A stretch of 6,348 nt of DNA from Eubacterium sp. (GTDB taxonomy: Bacteria; Bacillota; Clostridia; Oscillospirales; Acutalibacteraceae): positions 1 through 6,348 of the forward strand of contig JAFYGD010000180.1 in the NCBI GenBank assembly GCA_017543415.1. The letters are read 5' to 3'. The translations under genes were made by a program, and so were the position numbers. Every line of letters begins with the position of its first letter. The first letter of the stretch is position 1. The notes under the pieces are model-generated. The model did no database searches, was not told where the DNA came from, and saw only the letters and a list, made by a program, of their open reading frames with translations. Positions 1-5,708 of this stretch are shown in pieces.

Positions 1-38
1 ATAAATGGTCATTAGATGGTCATTGGCAGTTTTTAGAA

Positions 39-80
39 AAATCTCATCCTGAGAAATTCAGGATGGGATTTCTTTTTATT
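39..80 (+). terminator. Bidirectional intrinsic terminator
   Basis: A 14-bp stem (39-52 with 58-71, one T-G wobble, 5-nt loop GAAAT) is followed on the plus strand by a T-rich tract (69-80). On the minus strand the same stem is followed by TTTTTCTAAAAA, so it can stop transcription from both sides. On the plus strand it would end a gene lying left of the window. On the minus strand it would be a second stop behind the tRNA-Thr terminator. The function is inferred from structure alone. Confidence 0.8.
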
Positions 81-106
81 TGCAAAATTGATCAGAGATA
101 ATATGA

Positions 107-157
107 TTTTTCGCACTCGATTTTTCTCGATTTTAAAAATCAAAAATGCTCGAAAAA
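107..157. repeat. AT-rich imperfect palindrome between two terminators
   Basis: Outer arms TTTTTCG (107-113) and CGAAAAA (151-157) enclose inner arms ATTTTT (120-125) and AAAAAT (142-147), and GATTT (129-133) and AAATC (137-141). The left part also holds a 10-bp tandem (CTCGATTTT starting at 116 and 126). It lies in gene-free sequence. It could be a decayed terminator or only AT-rich intergenic DNA. No function is assigned. Confidence 0.4.
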
Positions 158-162
158 CCGCA

Positions 163-189
163 TAAATAAAGGCTTCCTGAAAGGAAGCC
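163..189 (-). terminator. Intrinsic terminator of tRNA-Thr
   Basis: On the minus strand, immediately after the tRNA CCA end, a perfect 7-bp GC-rich stem GGCTTCC/GGAAGCC (171-177 with 183-189, 5-nt loop) is followed by TTTATTTAT. The placement 1-2 nt beyond the tRNA 3' end is typical of a tRNA transcription unit. It would also end any read-through transcript from the small gene at 517-795, because no terminator is visible between that gene and the tRNA. Confidence 0.85.
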
Positions 190-190
190 C

Positions 191-266
191 TGGAGCTACT
201 GGTCGGACTCGAACCGACGACCTGCGCATTACGAATGCGCTGCTCTACCAACTGAGCCACAGTAGC
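191..266 (-). tRNA. tRNA-Thr (anticodon CGU)
   Basis: The 76-nt minus-strand sequence folds as a complete cloverleaf. The 7-bp acceptor stem is GCTACTG/CAGTAGC. The D stem is GCTC/GAGC with loop AGTTGGTA. The anticodon stem is GCGCA/TGCGC around loop TTCGTAA, giving anticodon CGT, which reads ACG (Thr). The T stem is GTCGG/CCGAC with loop TTCGAGT. The discriminator base is T and CCA is encoded. All stems pair perfectly, so this is a functional gene. A truncated relative lies 33 bp upstream. The intrinsic terminator follows directly. Confidence 0.97.
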
Positions 267-299
267 GAATTATTAAATCTTTGCGTTTTTGGCTGCTAT

Positions 300-347
300 G
301 ACCTGCCGTTTACGAATGCGCTGCTCTACCAACTGAGCCACACCAGC
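300..347 (-). pseudogene. Truncated tRNA-Thr remnant (5' half)
   Basis: On the minus strand this starts with GCTGGTG, a usual tRNA-Thr acceptor strand, and runs through an intact D arm and anticodon loop (CGT). A 33-nt block (310-342) is identical to the functional tRNA-Thr at 229-261. It diverges at the 3' strand of the anticodon stem: ACGGC replaces TGCGC, so the stem cannot pair. After AGGTC there is no T arm, 3' acceptor strand or CCA. It cannot form a tRNA. It is probably what remains of a tandem tRNA-Thr gene after deletion or recombination. Confidence 0.8.
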
Positions 348-491
348 ATATTCAATTATGAATTCGGATTTTGGAATTAATGGTTATACAGCGGCGGATA
401 CTTGTACCGACGCTGAGAGGAGAAACATTCAAAGCGATTATTAATATAATGCGTAAGCGTTATATTTCAATCGCGGAGTGTGTTTCGACGA
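348..491. repeat. 144-bp palindromic insert between tRNA-Thr 5'-end copies
   Basis: The segment lies between two identical 13-bp copies of GAGCCACACCAGC (335-347 and 492-504). It contains two hairpins. The smaller is 391-413, GCG-CGG paired with CCG-CGC around a short loop with one mismatch. The larger spans 422-486: GAAACA (422-427) with TGTTTC (481-486), GCGATT (434-439) with AATCGC (469-474), and a 10-bp stem 443-452 with 457-466 capped by GTAA. In plus-strand RNA the cap is a GNRA-type tetraloop. There is no coding potential and no clear terminal inverted repeat. It could be a small non-autonomous repeat, a structured RNA, or recombination debris. Confidence 0.5.
441..470 (-). promoter_or_regulatory. 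Weak candidate promoter toward tRNA-Thr
   Basis: On the minus strand TTGAAA (465-470, five of six matches to the -35 consensus) is followed after 18 bp by TATTAA (441-446, four of six). It lies inside the large hairpin of the insert and points to the tRNA remnant and the intact tRNA-Thr. The region is AT-rich, so a chance match is quite possible. Confidence 0.25.
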
Positions 492-504
492 GAGCCACAC
501 CAGC
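492..504 (-). repeat. Second copy of the tRNA-Thr 5' end (13 bp)
   Basis: On the minus strand this reads GCTGGTGTGGCTC, the acceptor and start of the D stem of tRNA-Thr, identical to the 5' end of the remnant at 335-347. It then breaks off into the insert. A TATAAT (510-515, minus) lies 5 bp before it with no good -35 box. This may be the ancestral upstream edge of the tRNA gene, or a target-site duplication made by the insert. Confidence 0.65.
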
Positions 505-516
505 GTTTTATTATAT

Positions 517-795
517 TTACAGACTGCAGATTTGTTTTGCTTTTTCATAATCGTTTTTATTTACATAAACGATATAGAGATAATCTGCGGGGTGTTCGGT
601 CCATGTTGCGGGAACGCCGCCCATATTGAACTTTGTATTTGACTTTTGGGTAAGCATTCTTTTAAAAGACGAGGTACCTGTTTTGGTTGCAACCTCATAC
701 TTAATTCCGTTTTCCCTTAACTTTGACCATACAGCGGCAACAGCCTCTGCATTAGTATCCTGAATAAGAGCTTTTCTGTTAAATACGGTAATCAT
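517..795 (-). CDS. Small conserved-type protein of unknown function (92 aa)
   Basis: I cannot give this gene a function. The start ATG at 795 is chosen because GAAGGTG lies 6 nt upstream; a 10-residue longer form starting MLHL has no such site. The protein has an N-terminal strand (ITVFN), a helix (about residues 14-29), a second strand (IKYEV), a basic and Ser/Thr-rich loop (about 37-60), a strand DYLYIVYV and a final helix. This beta-alpha-beta plan is that of a small ferredoxin-like (ACT/DUF2007-like) domain and resembles short clostridial hypothetical proteins starting MITV-NRK. There is no signal peptide or membrane segment, so it is probably cytosolic. It has its own promoter overlapping the end of pncC and no visible terminator before the tRNA-Thr region. 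Confidence 0.75.
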   Translation of the reverse strand: MITVFNRKALIQDTNAEAVAAVWSKLRENGIKYEVATKTGTSSFKRMLTQKSNTKFNMGGVPATWTEHPADYLYIVYVNKNDYEKAKQICSL

Positions 796-829
796 AGCTT
801 CACCTTCTGCGCTCAAATGCAACATTGAT

Positions 830-858
830 ATAATACATTATTAAAAGTAAAAAATCAA
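830..858 (-). promoter_or_regulatory. Promoter of the small gene at 517-795
   Basis: On the minus strand TTGATT (853-858) and TATTAT (830-835, five of six matches) are separated by 17 bp. The -35 box overlaps the TGA stop of pncC (855-857), and the predicted start gives a leader of roughly 30 nt before the ATG at 795. The small gene can therefore be expressed apart from the lgt operon, although no terminator separates them. Confidence 0.55.
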
Positions 859-1331
859 GTGTTTTTTAGCAAATCAATAAGGGTACTGAAAACAAACTCA
901 ACGGAGGAATTACGCACGTTCTGCCTTCCGATACTGCCGAACTGCTTTGTAAAGGTTTTAACCGCGCCGTTAATGCAAAAGCCAAAGCAGACCATACCCA
1001 CGGGCTTTTTTGGCGTACCGCCCGAAGGGCCCGCAATTCCCGTTACGCCTACGCCGACCTCGGCTCCCGAGGTTTTAGCAACGCCGAGCGCCATTTCGCA
1101 CGCGACGGGCTCGCTTACAACGCCGTTTTCTTCAATGGTTTTTTCGCTTACGCCGAGGTATTTTACCTTTGCTTCATTTGCGTAAGTTGTAAACGAAACG
1201 TCAAGCACGCTTGACGCGTTGGGAACATTTACAAGCGCAGAGGAGCAAAGCCCTGACGTACAGCTTTCGGCAAAGGCGATATGGTAACCTTTTTCAATTA
1301 ATAAATCAACCAACTGTTTTTCAAGCGCCAT
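855..1331 (-). CDS. pncC: Nicotinamide-nucleotide amidohydrolase (CinA C-terminal domain protein)
   Basis: PncC-type enzymes deamidate nicotinamide mononucleotide to nicotinate mononucleotide in the cytosol, recycling NMN released by NAD-consuming reactions such as DNA ligase. The 158-aa protein is a single domain of the usual length and lacks the N-terminal MoaB-like domain of full CinA. Visible family motifs are AESCTSGL (21-28), TTYANEAK (48-55), VSEPVA (72-77) and TGIAGPSGGTPKKPVG (97-112). Ser23, Tyr50 and Lys55 align with the residues proposed for catalysis. Ser26 stands where most members have Gly (CTGG). ATG at 1331 follows AAGGA by 8 nt, and that site overlaps the stop of the upstream phosphoesterase gene, 4 nt away, which suggests coupled translation as the last gene of the lgt operon. 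Confidence 0.92.
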   Translation of the reverse strand: MALEKQLVDLLIEKGYHIAFAESCTSGLCSSALVNVPNASSVLDVSFTTYANEAKVKYLGVSEKTIEENGVVSEPVACEMALGVAKTSGAEVGVGVTGIAGPSGGTPKKPVGMVCFGFCINGAVKTFTKQFGSIGRQNVRNSSVEFVFSTLIDLLKNT

Positions 1332-1335
1332 AGAG

Positions 1336-2538
1336 TCATCCTTTGATTTTAAACGTACGGTAAAGGGTTTTTGCTTTTTTATACTTACCCCTGAATTTGA
1401 TTTTAACCTTATATTTGCCCGGGTTTTTCCTGCCCTTCGGGTAAACCACGGTATAATATTTTTTCGGCACCTTTTTACCGTATACGTTAACTATTTTAAC
1501 GCTCGGCTTTTTTGCCTTTCCGTCATACTTATAGGTCTTTTTTGAAAGCTTTGCGCTTTTTACATAAAGATTGATATGAATATCGTACTTGGGAACATAT
1601 TTGCCCTCGTCAAAATTCCTTGCGCGGAACACTACTTCATTATTATACACCTCAAGCATATAGCCGATGCCGTTATTGTTATAGCTTCCGTCCTCATTAT
1701 CAATTGAAACCGAGGGAAGGTTTACGCTGTGAATTTTGCCGATTTTCCGGTAAGTATACTTACCGAAGCCGGTATGAAGATGGCCCGTAATAAAAACTGT
1801 ATTCGGGTGCTTATCAAGTATTTTTTTGATACTGTCAGACTGCGGACCGATTGTTCCCGCAGAGTCAATGGCGCTTCCCCAGGTATCGGGCAGACCGTGG
1901 GTGTTTTTAAGCGGCTGGTGGGCAACGACGAAGGTGGGATGGTTTTTCTTATATGCGTCATCAAGCTCCCTTTCAAGCCATTTTAGCTGCTTATTGCTTA
2001 TTTCGGCTTCCTCAAGAGTTGCTTTTTCGCTGCCGAGGACTATGAACTTATAGCCGTTTATTTCATAGGAATAATAAGCCTTTTTAATTCGCAGTTTGCT
2101 GCCCGCTTTTTTATTAAGATTGTTTGTAAAGGTTGTAAAGCAGTCAATAGCGGTTTTATAATCGTGCACCCTTACATCGTGGTTGCCGGTTGCGTTGATA
2201 TAGTTTTTAACGCCGATGCCCGAAATATCGTCATATACCCAGTCCCACTCGTCCTGAATACAGTTTTCGGTAATATCGCCAGCAAGAATTAAAGCGTCTA
2301 TTTTAGAGGCGCTGTTATTTTTAATATCGTTTGCGCTTGAGATTACATAGGGCTCACGCTCCTTAAGATAGGTTGAAACCTGCGGGTCTCCCCACACGGC
2401 GCAGTGAAGCTTAACCCTTTTTTCATTAAGCGGTCTGATTGAATTATCCGCTGCGCCGACCGTCAGCGGCGCAATAAGCATTACTGCCGCAAGGAGAAGC
2501 GCGGATAAGGATTTAACTGTTTTCATTTTCACTTTCAT
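1336..2538 (-). CDS. Secreted calcineurin-like metallophosphoesterase with Lys-rich C-terminal domain
   Basis: This is a predicted exported metal-dependent phosphoesterase; the substrate is unknown. Residues 1-29 form a signal peptide with a basic start, a Leu/Ala core and a likely cut near VGA-A. The metallophosphoesterase fold carries the metal-site motifs GDPQ (50-53), GD (87-88), GNHD (118-121), AHQP (206-209) and GHLH (252-255). Gln at the usual His of the first motif is seen in some subfamilies, such as those with a DPQ motif. Residues 329-400 form a separate domain with KYDGKAKKP, a bacterial Ig-like repeat pattern of clostridial surface proteins. It holds 24 Lys and 3 Arg in 72 residues, suggesting binding to anionic wall polymers (inference). 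ATG 2538 is preferred because AAAAGG lies 6 nt upstream; TTG 2541 or ATG 2526 are possible. It overlaps the preceding CBS-protein gene by 26 bp. Confidence 0.88.
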   Translation of the reverse strand: MKVKMKTVKSLSALLLAAVMLIAPLTVGAADNSIRPLNEKRVKLHCAVWGDPQVSTYLKEREPYVISSANDIKNNSASKIDALILAGDITENCIQDEWDWVYDDISGIGVKNYINATGNHDVRVHDYKTAIDCFTTFTNNLNKKAGSKLRIKKAYYSYEINGYKFIVLGSEKATLEEAEISNKQLKWLERELDDAYKKNHPTFVVAHQPLKNTHGLPDTWGSAIDSAGTIGPQSDSIKKILDKHPNTVFITGHLHTGFGKYTYRKIGKIHSVNLPSVSIDNEDGSYNNNGIGYMLEVYNNEVVFRARNFDEGKYVPKYDIHINLYVKSAKLSKKTYKYDGKAKKPSVKIVNVYGKKVPKKYYTVVYPKGRKNPGKYKVKIKFRGKYKKAKTLYRTFKIKG

Positions 2539-3823
2539 CAACTGCCTTTTTTGTTACGGTTGCAAATTCTATAATATGGTTTTTAACGGAGCGAACGGAA
2601 ATAGTAAGCTCCTCCGTTTCACATTCAAATACTTCGCCGTCATTGGGAATACGCTGAATTACGGAATAAACATAGCCGTTAAAGGTATCGTAATCATCGT
2701 CTGTAAGGTCAACGCCGAGCTCCCCGCTCACCTCCTCAATATCAGCCGAGCCCTTGATACGCCAGCTGTTTTCAGTTAGGTGAAGAATATCCTTCTGAAC
2801 CATATTTTCCTCAGGCTCGTAGATATCGCCGACAAGGGCTTCCATTAAATCGTGGAGGGTTATGATACCCTCAAAGCCGCCGTACTCATCAATGATTACG
2901 GCGAGGTAGCGCCTTGAGCGCTTCATCTGGGAAAAAAGGACGTTTGCCTTTAAACCCGAAGGGATAAAATAAGGCTCGTCAAGCGCCTTGGAAATAACGT
3001 TTTGCTTGCTTTTATTCTTAAGGCGGAAATAATCCTTCGTATCAAGAATACCGATAATATTTTCATTATTGTCCTTGAACACGGGGTAATAGGAATGACG
3101 GGTTTCGTAAATCATTTTATTCCAGTTTTCGGTTGTATCGTCAGCGTCAAGCAAATCAACGTCTACCCTGTGGGTACAGATTTGCTCAACCGTTGTATCG
3201 TTAAACTCAAAAACGTTCTGTATGATTTCGTTTTCGTATTCCCTGATTGTGCCCTGCTCCCTGCCCTGCGACAGAAGCATTCTTATCTCCTCTTCTGTAA
3301 CGATTTCGTCATTTTCGTTGGGATTTATTCTGAAAATACGCAGAACAAGGTTTGTTGAAGCGGTAAGAACAAACACTATGGGTTTGAAAATTACGGAAAC
3401 GCCGTAAAGCATTGTACTCATTCCGAGAGCCATTTTTTCCGCCCGTTTCATTGCGATACGCTTTGGTACAAGCTCGCCGAAAACGAGGTTGAAATATGCA
3501 AGAATTACGGTAATTACAATTACAACGATATTCTGATTTAAGGATATGCCCGCAGAGCTGAAATGCCTTACTACAGGCTCGGCAAAGCTATCCGCGGCGA
3601 AGGCTGAGGAAAGCAGCCCCGCAAGGGTAATTGCAACCTGTATTGTTGCAAGAAAACGCGAGGGCTGTTCAACAAGCCTTGAAAGGCGCACGGCTTTTTT
3701 ATTGCCCTCGTTCGTGAGCTGGCGCAGCCTTGCGTCGTTCATTGAAATTACCGCTATTTCCGCACTTGCGAAAACTGCGTTTAAAAATATCAGTACTGCA
3801 AGCAGTATTATTTTACCTATCAT
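2513..3823 (-). CDS. CNNM/CorC-HlyC family membrane protein with CBS pair
   Basis: Members of this 'hemolysin-like' family are inner-membrane proteins linked to Mg2+ or other divalent-cation efflux and tolerance. The 436-aa protein has the full family architecture. A DUF21/CNNM membrane domain (about 1-190) has hydrophobic segments near 4-24, 57-80, 97-117 and 139-162 and the motif FGELVPKR. Two CBS domains follow (about 215-275 and 282-345), the second with DEYGGFEG and ITLHDLMEALVGDI. A C-terminal CorC/HlyC domain (about 352-428) carries the family's typical DTFNGYV stretch. The start ATG overlaps the TGA stop of folD as ATGA, with no convincing Shine-Dalgarno sequence, so translation probably depends on re-initiation from folD. 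The older name 'hemolysin' should not be read as a toxin function. Confidence 0.93.
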   Translation of the reverse strand: MIGKIILLAVLIFLNAVFASAEIAVISMNDARLRQLTNEGNKKAVRLSRLVEQPSRFLATIQVAITLAGLLSSAFAADSFAEPVVRHFSSAGISLNQNIVVIVITVILAYFNLVFGELVPKRIAMKRAEKMALGMSTMLYGVSVIFKPIVFVLTASTNLVLRIFRINPNENDEIVTEEEIRMLLSQGREQGTIREYENEIIQNVFEFNDTTVEQICTHRVDVDLLDADDTTENWNKMIYETRHSYYPVFKDNNENIIGILDTKDYFRLKNKSKQNVISKALDEPYFIPSGLKANVLFSQMKRSRRYLAVIIDEYGGFEGIITLHDLMEALVGDIYEPEENMVQKDILHLTENSWRIKGSADIEEVSGELGVDLTDDDYDTFNGYVYSVIQRIPNDGEVFECETEELTISVRSVKNHIIEFATVTKKAVDESENENS

Positions 3824-4671
3824 TTTATATTATTCTGGGTTTTCGCTGCCGTAAGCGTATTACGCATAAGCATTGAAATAGTCATAGGTCCTACGCCGCC
3901 CGGAACGGGGGTAATAAAGGAGCATTTATCTTTTACGTTTTCAAAATCCACGTCGCCGCAGAGCTTGCCGTTTTCATCACGGTTCATTCCTACGTCAATT
4001 ACAACCGCGCCGTCCTTTACCATATCAGCAGTTACAAACTTTGCTTTTCCTATTGCTGCAACAAGGATATCGGCGGTTCTTGTAATTTCGGGAAGATTTA
4101 CGGTTTTTGAATGGGTAATTTCCACAGTTGCATCTGCATGAAGAAGGAGCATTGCCATGGGCTTGCCGACTATATTGCTTCTTCCTATAACAACGGCTTT
4201 TTTACCCTTTACGTCAACGCCCGTTGATTTAATCAGCTCCATAACACCCGCGGGAGTACAGGGCAGATATTTATATTCGCCGAGCATAATTGCACCTACG
4301 TTTTCCGGATGAAAGGCGTCAACGTCCTTTTCGGGATTAATACGGTTGATAACCTCTTTATCGTCAAGGTGCTTGGGCAGAGGAAGCTGACAGAGAATAC
4401 CGTTAATTTTACTGTCGGCATTAAGCCTGTCCACAAGGGCGTTGAGTTCTTTTTGAGTTGTATTTTCGGGGAGGGCGTACTTTTCACTGTAAAAGCCGCA
4501 CTCCTCGCAGGCGCGCTCCTTATTGCGAACATAAACCTGTGAGGCAGGGTCCTCGCCTACGATGATAACGGCAAGACCGGGAGTTACGCCCTTTGCCTTT
4601 AGTTCGTCACATTCCTTTTTTACCTGTGCTTTAACAGCAGCGGAAACCGCTTTTCCGTCAATTATATTCAT
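3820..4671 (-). CDS. folD: Bifunctional methylenetetrahydrofolate dehydrogenase/cyclohydrolase FolD
   Basis: FolD interconverts 5,10-methylene-, 5,10-methenyl- and 10-formyl-tetrahydrofolate in the cytosol, supplying one-carbon units for purines and formyl-Met-tRNA. At 283 aa it has the family's normal length. The N-terminal domain holds Tyr47 and the catalytic Lys51 (in YVRNK), QLPLPKHLD, and KDVDAFHP. The Rossmann domain shows GRSNIVGKP, the NADP-binding loop. The C-terminal signature PVPGGVGPMT is intact. No key residue is missing. ATG 4671 follows AAAGGA by 9 nt and lies 2 nt after the lgt stop; its own stop overlaps the next start. It is thus the second gene of the lgt operon. Confidence 0.97.
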   Translation of the reverse strand: MNIIDGKAVSAAVKAQVKKECDELKAKGVTPGLAVIIVGEDPASQVYVRNKERACEECGFYSEKYALPENTTQKELNALVDRLNADSKINGILCQLPLPKHLDDKEVINRINPEKDVDAFHPENVGAIMLGEYKYLPCTPAGVMELIKSTGVDVKGKKAVVIGRSNIVGKPMAMLLLHADATVEITHSKTVNLPEITRTADILVAAIGKAKFVTADMVKDGAVVIDVGMNRDENGKLCGDVDFENVKDKCSFITPVPGGVGPMTISMLMRNTLTAAKTQNNIK

Positions 4672-4673
4672 AG

Positions 4674-5618
4674 TTATTTATCCTTTTTCTTTGATTTCTT
4701 TTTTTCGGTTTTGGGGCGTTCGGCGGGGATAATCGGGAGCATACGCCCGGGGAGTTTGTTTTGCTTTGCGCGTACCATAAAATAGGTGAAAAACGCAAGC
4801 GCAACAACAACAATTACCGCCGAAAGGAGCTGCGAAACCCTTATGCTTGTATTTGCAATATAAAGCGAATCGGTACGCATACCCTCAACAATCATACGCT
4901 CCGCGCCGTAAAGCACGCCGTAAAGCATAAAAATTTCGCCCTTGAATTTACGGTACCTTGTTACAACAAGGTGTAAAACAAGGAAGAAAAGCAGACACCA
5001 GACGCTTTCATACAAAAAGGTCGGATGAACGGGTAACGCGGGGTCAACGCTCATGCCCTTTTCCGCAAGGAGAGCCTGACTTGCCTCAAGGGTATCACGG
5101 ATTTTAGGCGACCACATACGGAAAAGCGCCGTTGTTGTATTTGAACCGAAGGCCTCCTGGTTAAAGAAGTTGCCCCATCTTCCGATACCCTGACCGATAA
5201 GGAGTCCCAAAGCGCCGAGGTCAAGAAGGTTCAGAAAATCAATTTTACCTATCTTACAGCCGATAGCGGCGCCTATAAGCGCGCCGATAATACCGCCGTA
5301 AATTGCTATTCCGCCGTTCCATATTGCAGGTATTTCGTTCAGGTGCTGACTGTAATAATCCCACTCAAAGGCAACATAATACAGCCTTGCAAAAACGATA
5401 CCGAAAAGCGTTCCCCAGATAAGAACATCGGTCATACCGTCAAGGGACATTTTCCACTTCCATGCTCCGCGTCCGCCGTAAAGCACGGCAAGTCCGAAGC
5501 CGAAAGCAATTATTAAGCCGTAAAATTTAACATCGTGGCCGAAAAGCGTAAATGCTACCGACGGAAGGTCAAAATGAATACCGAGTCCGTCAAAAAATAC
5601 TGTTGTATAATCGCTCAT
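4674..5618 (-). CDS. lgt: Prolipoprotein diacylglyceryl transferase
   Basis: Lgt moves a diacylglyceryl group from phosphatidylglycerol to the lipobox Cys of prolipoproteins, the first step in lipoprotein maturation in the cytoplasmic membrane. The 314-aa protein has about seven hydrophobic segments. It carries the family signature GRWGNFFNQE (146-155; Arg147 matches the essential Arg of the signature), GGIAIYGG (102-109), HPTFLYES and ERMIVEGMRTD. Tyr107 replaces the His of the E. coli protein, as is common in Firmicutes. A cytosolic basic tail (KKKSKKKDK) ends it. ATG 5618 follows AAAGGAAG at a spacing of about 6 nt. It is the first gene of the operon, with its own promoter 60 to 90 bp upstream. 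Confidence 0.97.
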   Translation of the reverse strand: MSDYTTVFFDGLGIHFDLPSVAFTLFGHDVKFYGLIIAFGFGLAVLYGGRGAWKWKMSLDGMTDVLIWGTLFGIVFARLYYVAFEWDYYSQHLNEIPAIWNGGIAIYGGIIGALIGAAIGCKIGKIDFLNLLDLGALGLLIGQGIGRWGNFFNQEAFGSNTTTALFRMWSPKIRDTLEASQALLAEKGMSVDPALPVHPTFLYESVWCLLFFLVLHLVVTRYRKFKGEIFMLYGVLYGAERMIVEGMRTDSLYIANTSIRVSQLLSAVIVVVALAFFTYFMVRAKQNKLPGRMLPIIPAERPKTEKKKSKKKDK

Positions 5619-5633
5619 ATAAACTTCCTTTCA

Positions 5634-5668
5634 TCAGCTGCGCTGACCGCTCCCGTTACACAGAGAGC
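5634..5668 (-). other. Structured 5' leader of lgt
   Basis: In the lgt leader two small hairpins can form: GCTCTC/GGGAGC (5663-5668 with 5649-5654, one wobble, 8-nt loop) and TCAGC/GCTGA (within 5634-5646, 3-nt loop), the latter ending about 5 nt before the lgt ribosome binding site. Neither is followed by a T tract, so they are not terminators. No known riboswitch pattern is recognised. The structures may be chance. Confidence 0.3.
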
Positions 5669-5679
5669 CTATTTTATTT

Positions 5680-5708
5680 ATTATATCATAGTATTAAACT
5701 AATTTCCA
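5680..5708 (-). promoter_or_regulatory. lgt operon promoter (extended -10)
   Basis: On the minus strand a perfect TATAAT (5680-5685) is preceded by TGA, making an extended -10 element. TGGAAA (5703-5708, four of six matches) lies 17 bp upstream. The expected transcript starts near 5673, giving a leader of about 55 nt. The -35 box is inside the last codons of the small gene at 5699-5938, and no terminator lies between them, so read-through from that gene may add to operon expression. Confidence 0.75.

Noticed and set aside
1..30. Direct repeat ATGGTCATT at 5-13 and 16-24 as the start of a CRISPR or repeat array
   Set aside because: Only two 9-bp copies 11 bp apart at the window edge; no spacers or further copies.
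3..95. Open plus-strand frame from the left edge to a TAA at 93-95, perhaps the end of an upstream gene
   Set aside because: It runs through the terminator stem and T tract and shows no recognisable protein pattern; too little upstream sequence is present to judge.
33..260. 75-aa minus-strand open frame starting MAQLVEQRIRNAQVVGSS
   Set aside because: It is a translation of the tRNA-Thr gene and its terminators, a well-known type of spurious protein.
422..486. The large hairpin as an intrinsic terminator of the small gene
   Set aside because: Neither side of the stem is followed by a T run, and the stem is interrupted by internal loops.
796..825. 10-residue N-terminal extension (MLHLSAEGEA) of the small gene
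   Set aside because: It reads through the ribosome binding site of the ATG at 795 and starts next to the predicted transcription start.
1722..2053. Open frames on both strands inside the phosphoesterase gene
   Set aside because: They are shadows of a gene with clear family motifs; no ribosome sites or recognisable products.
3002..3854. Plus-strand open frames opposite the CNNM/CBS gene
   Set aside because: They are antisense to a full-length, motif-complete gene and have no family pattern.
4674..5618. Tyr107 in place of the E. coli Lgt His as a sign of an inactive enzyme
   Set aside because: Tyr at this position is usual in Firmicutes Lgt, and the Arg/Asn/Glu signature is intact.
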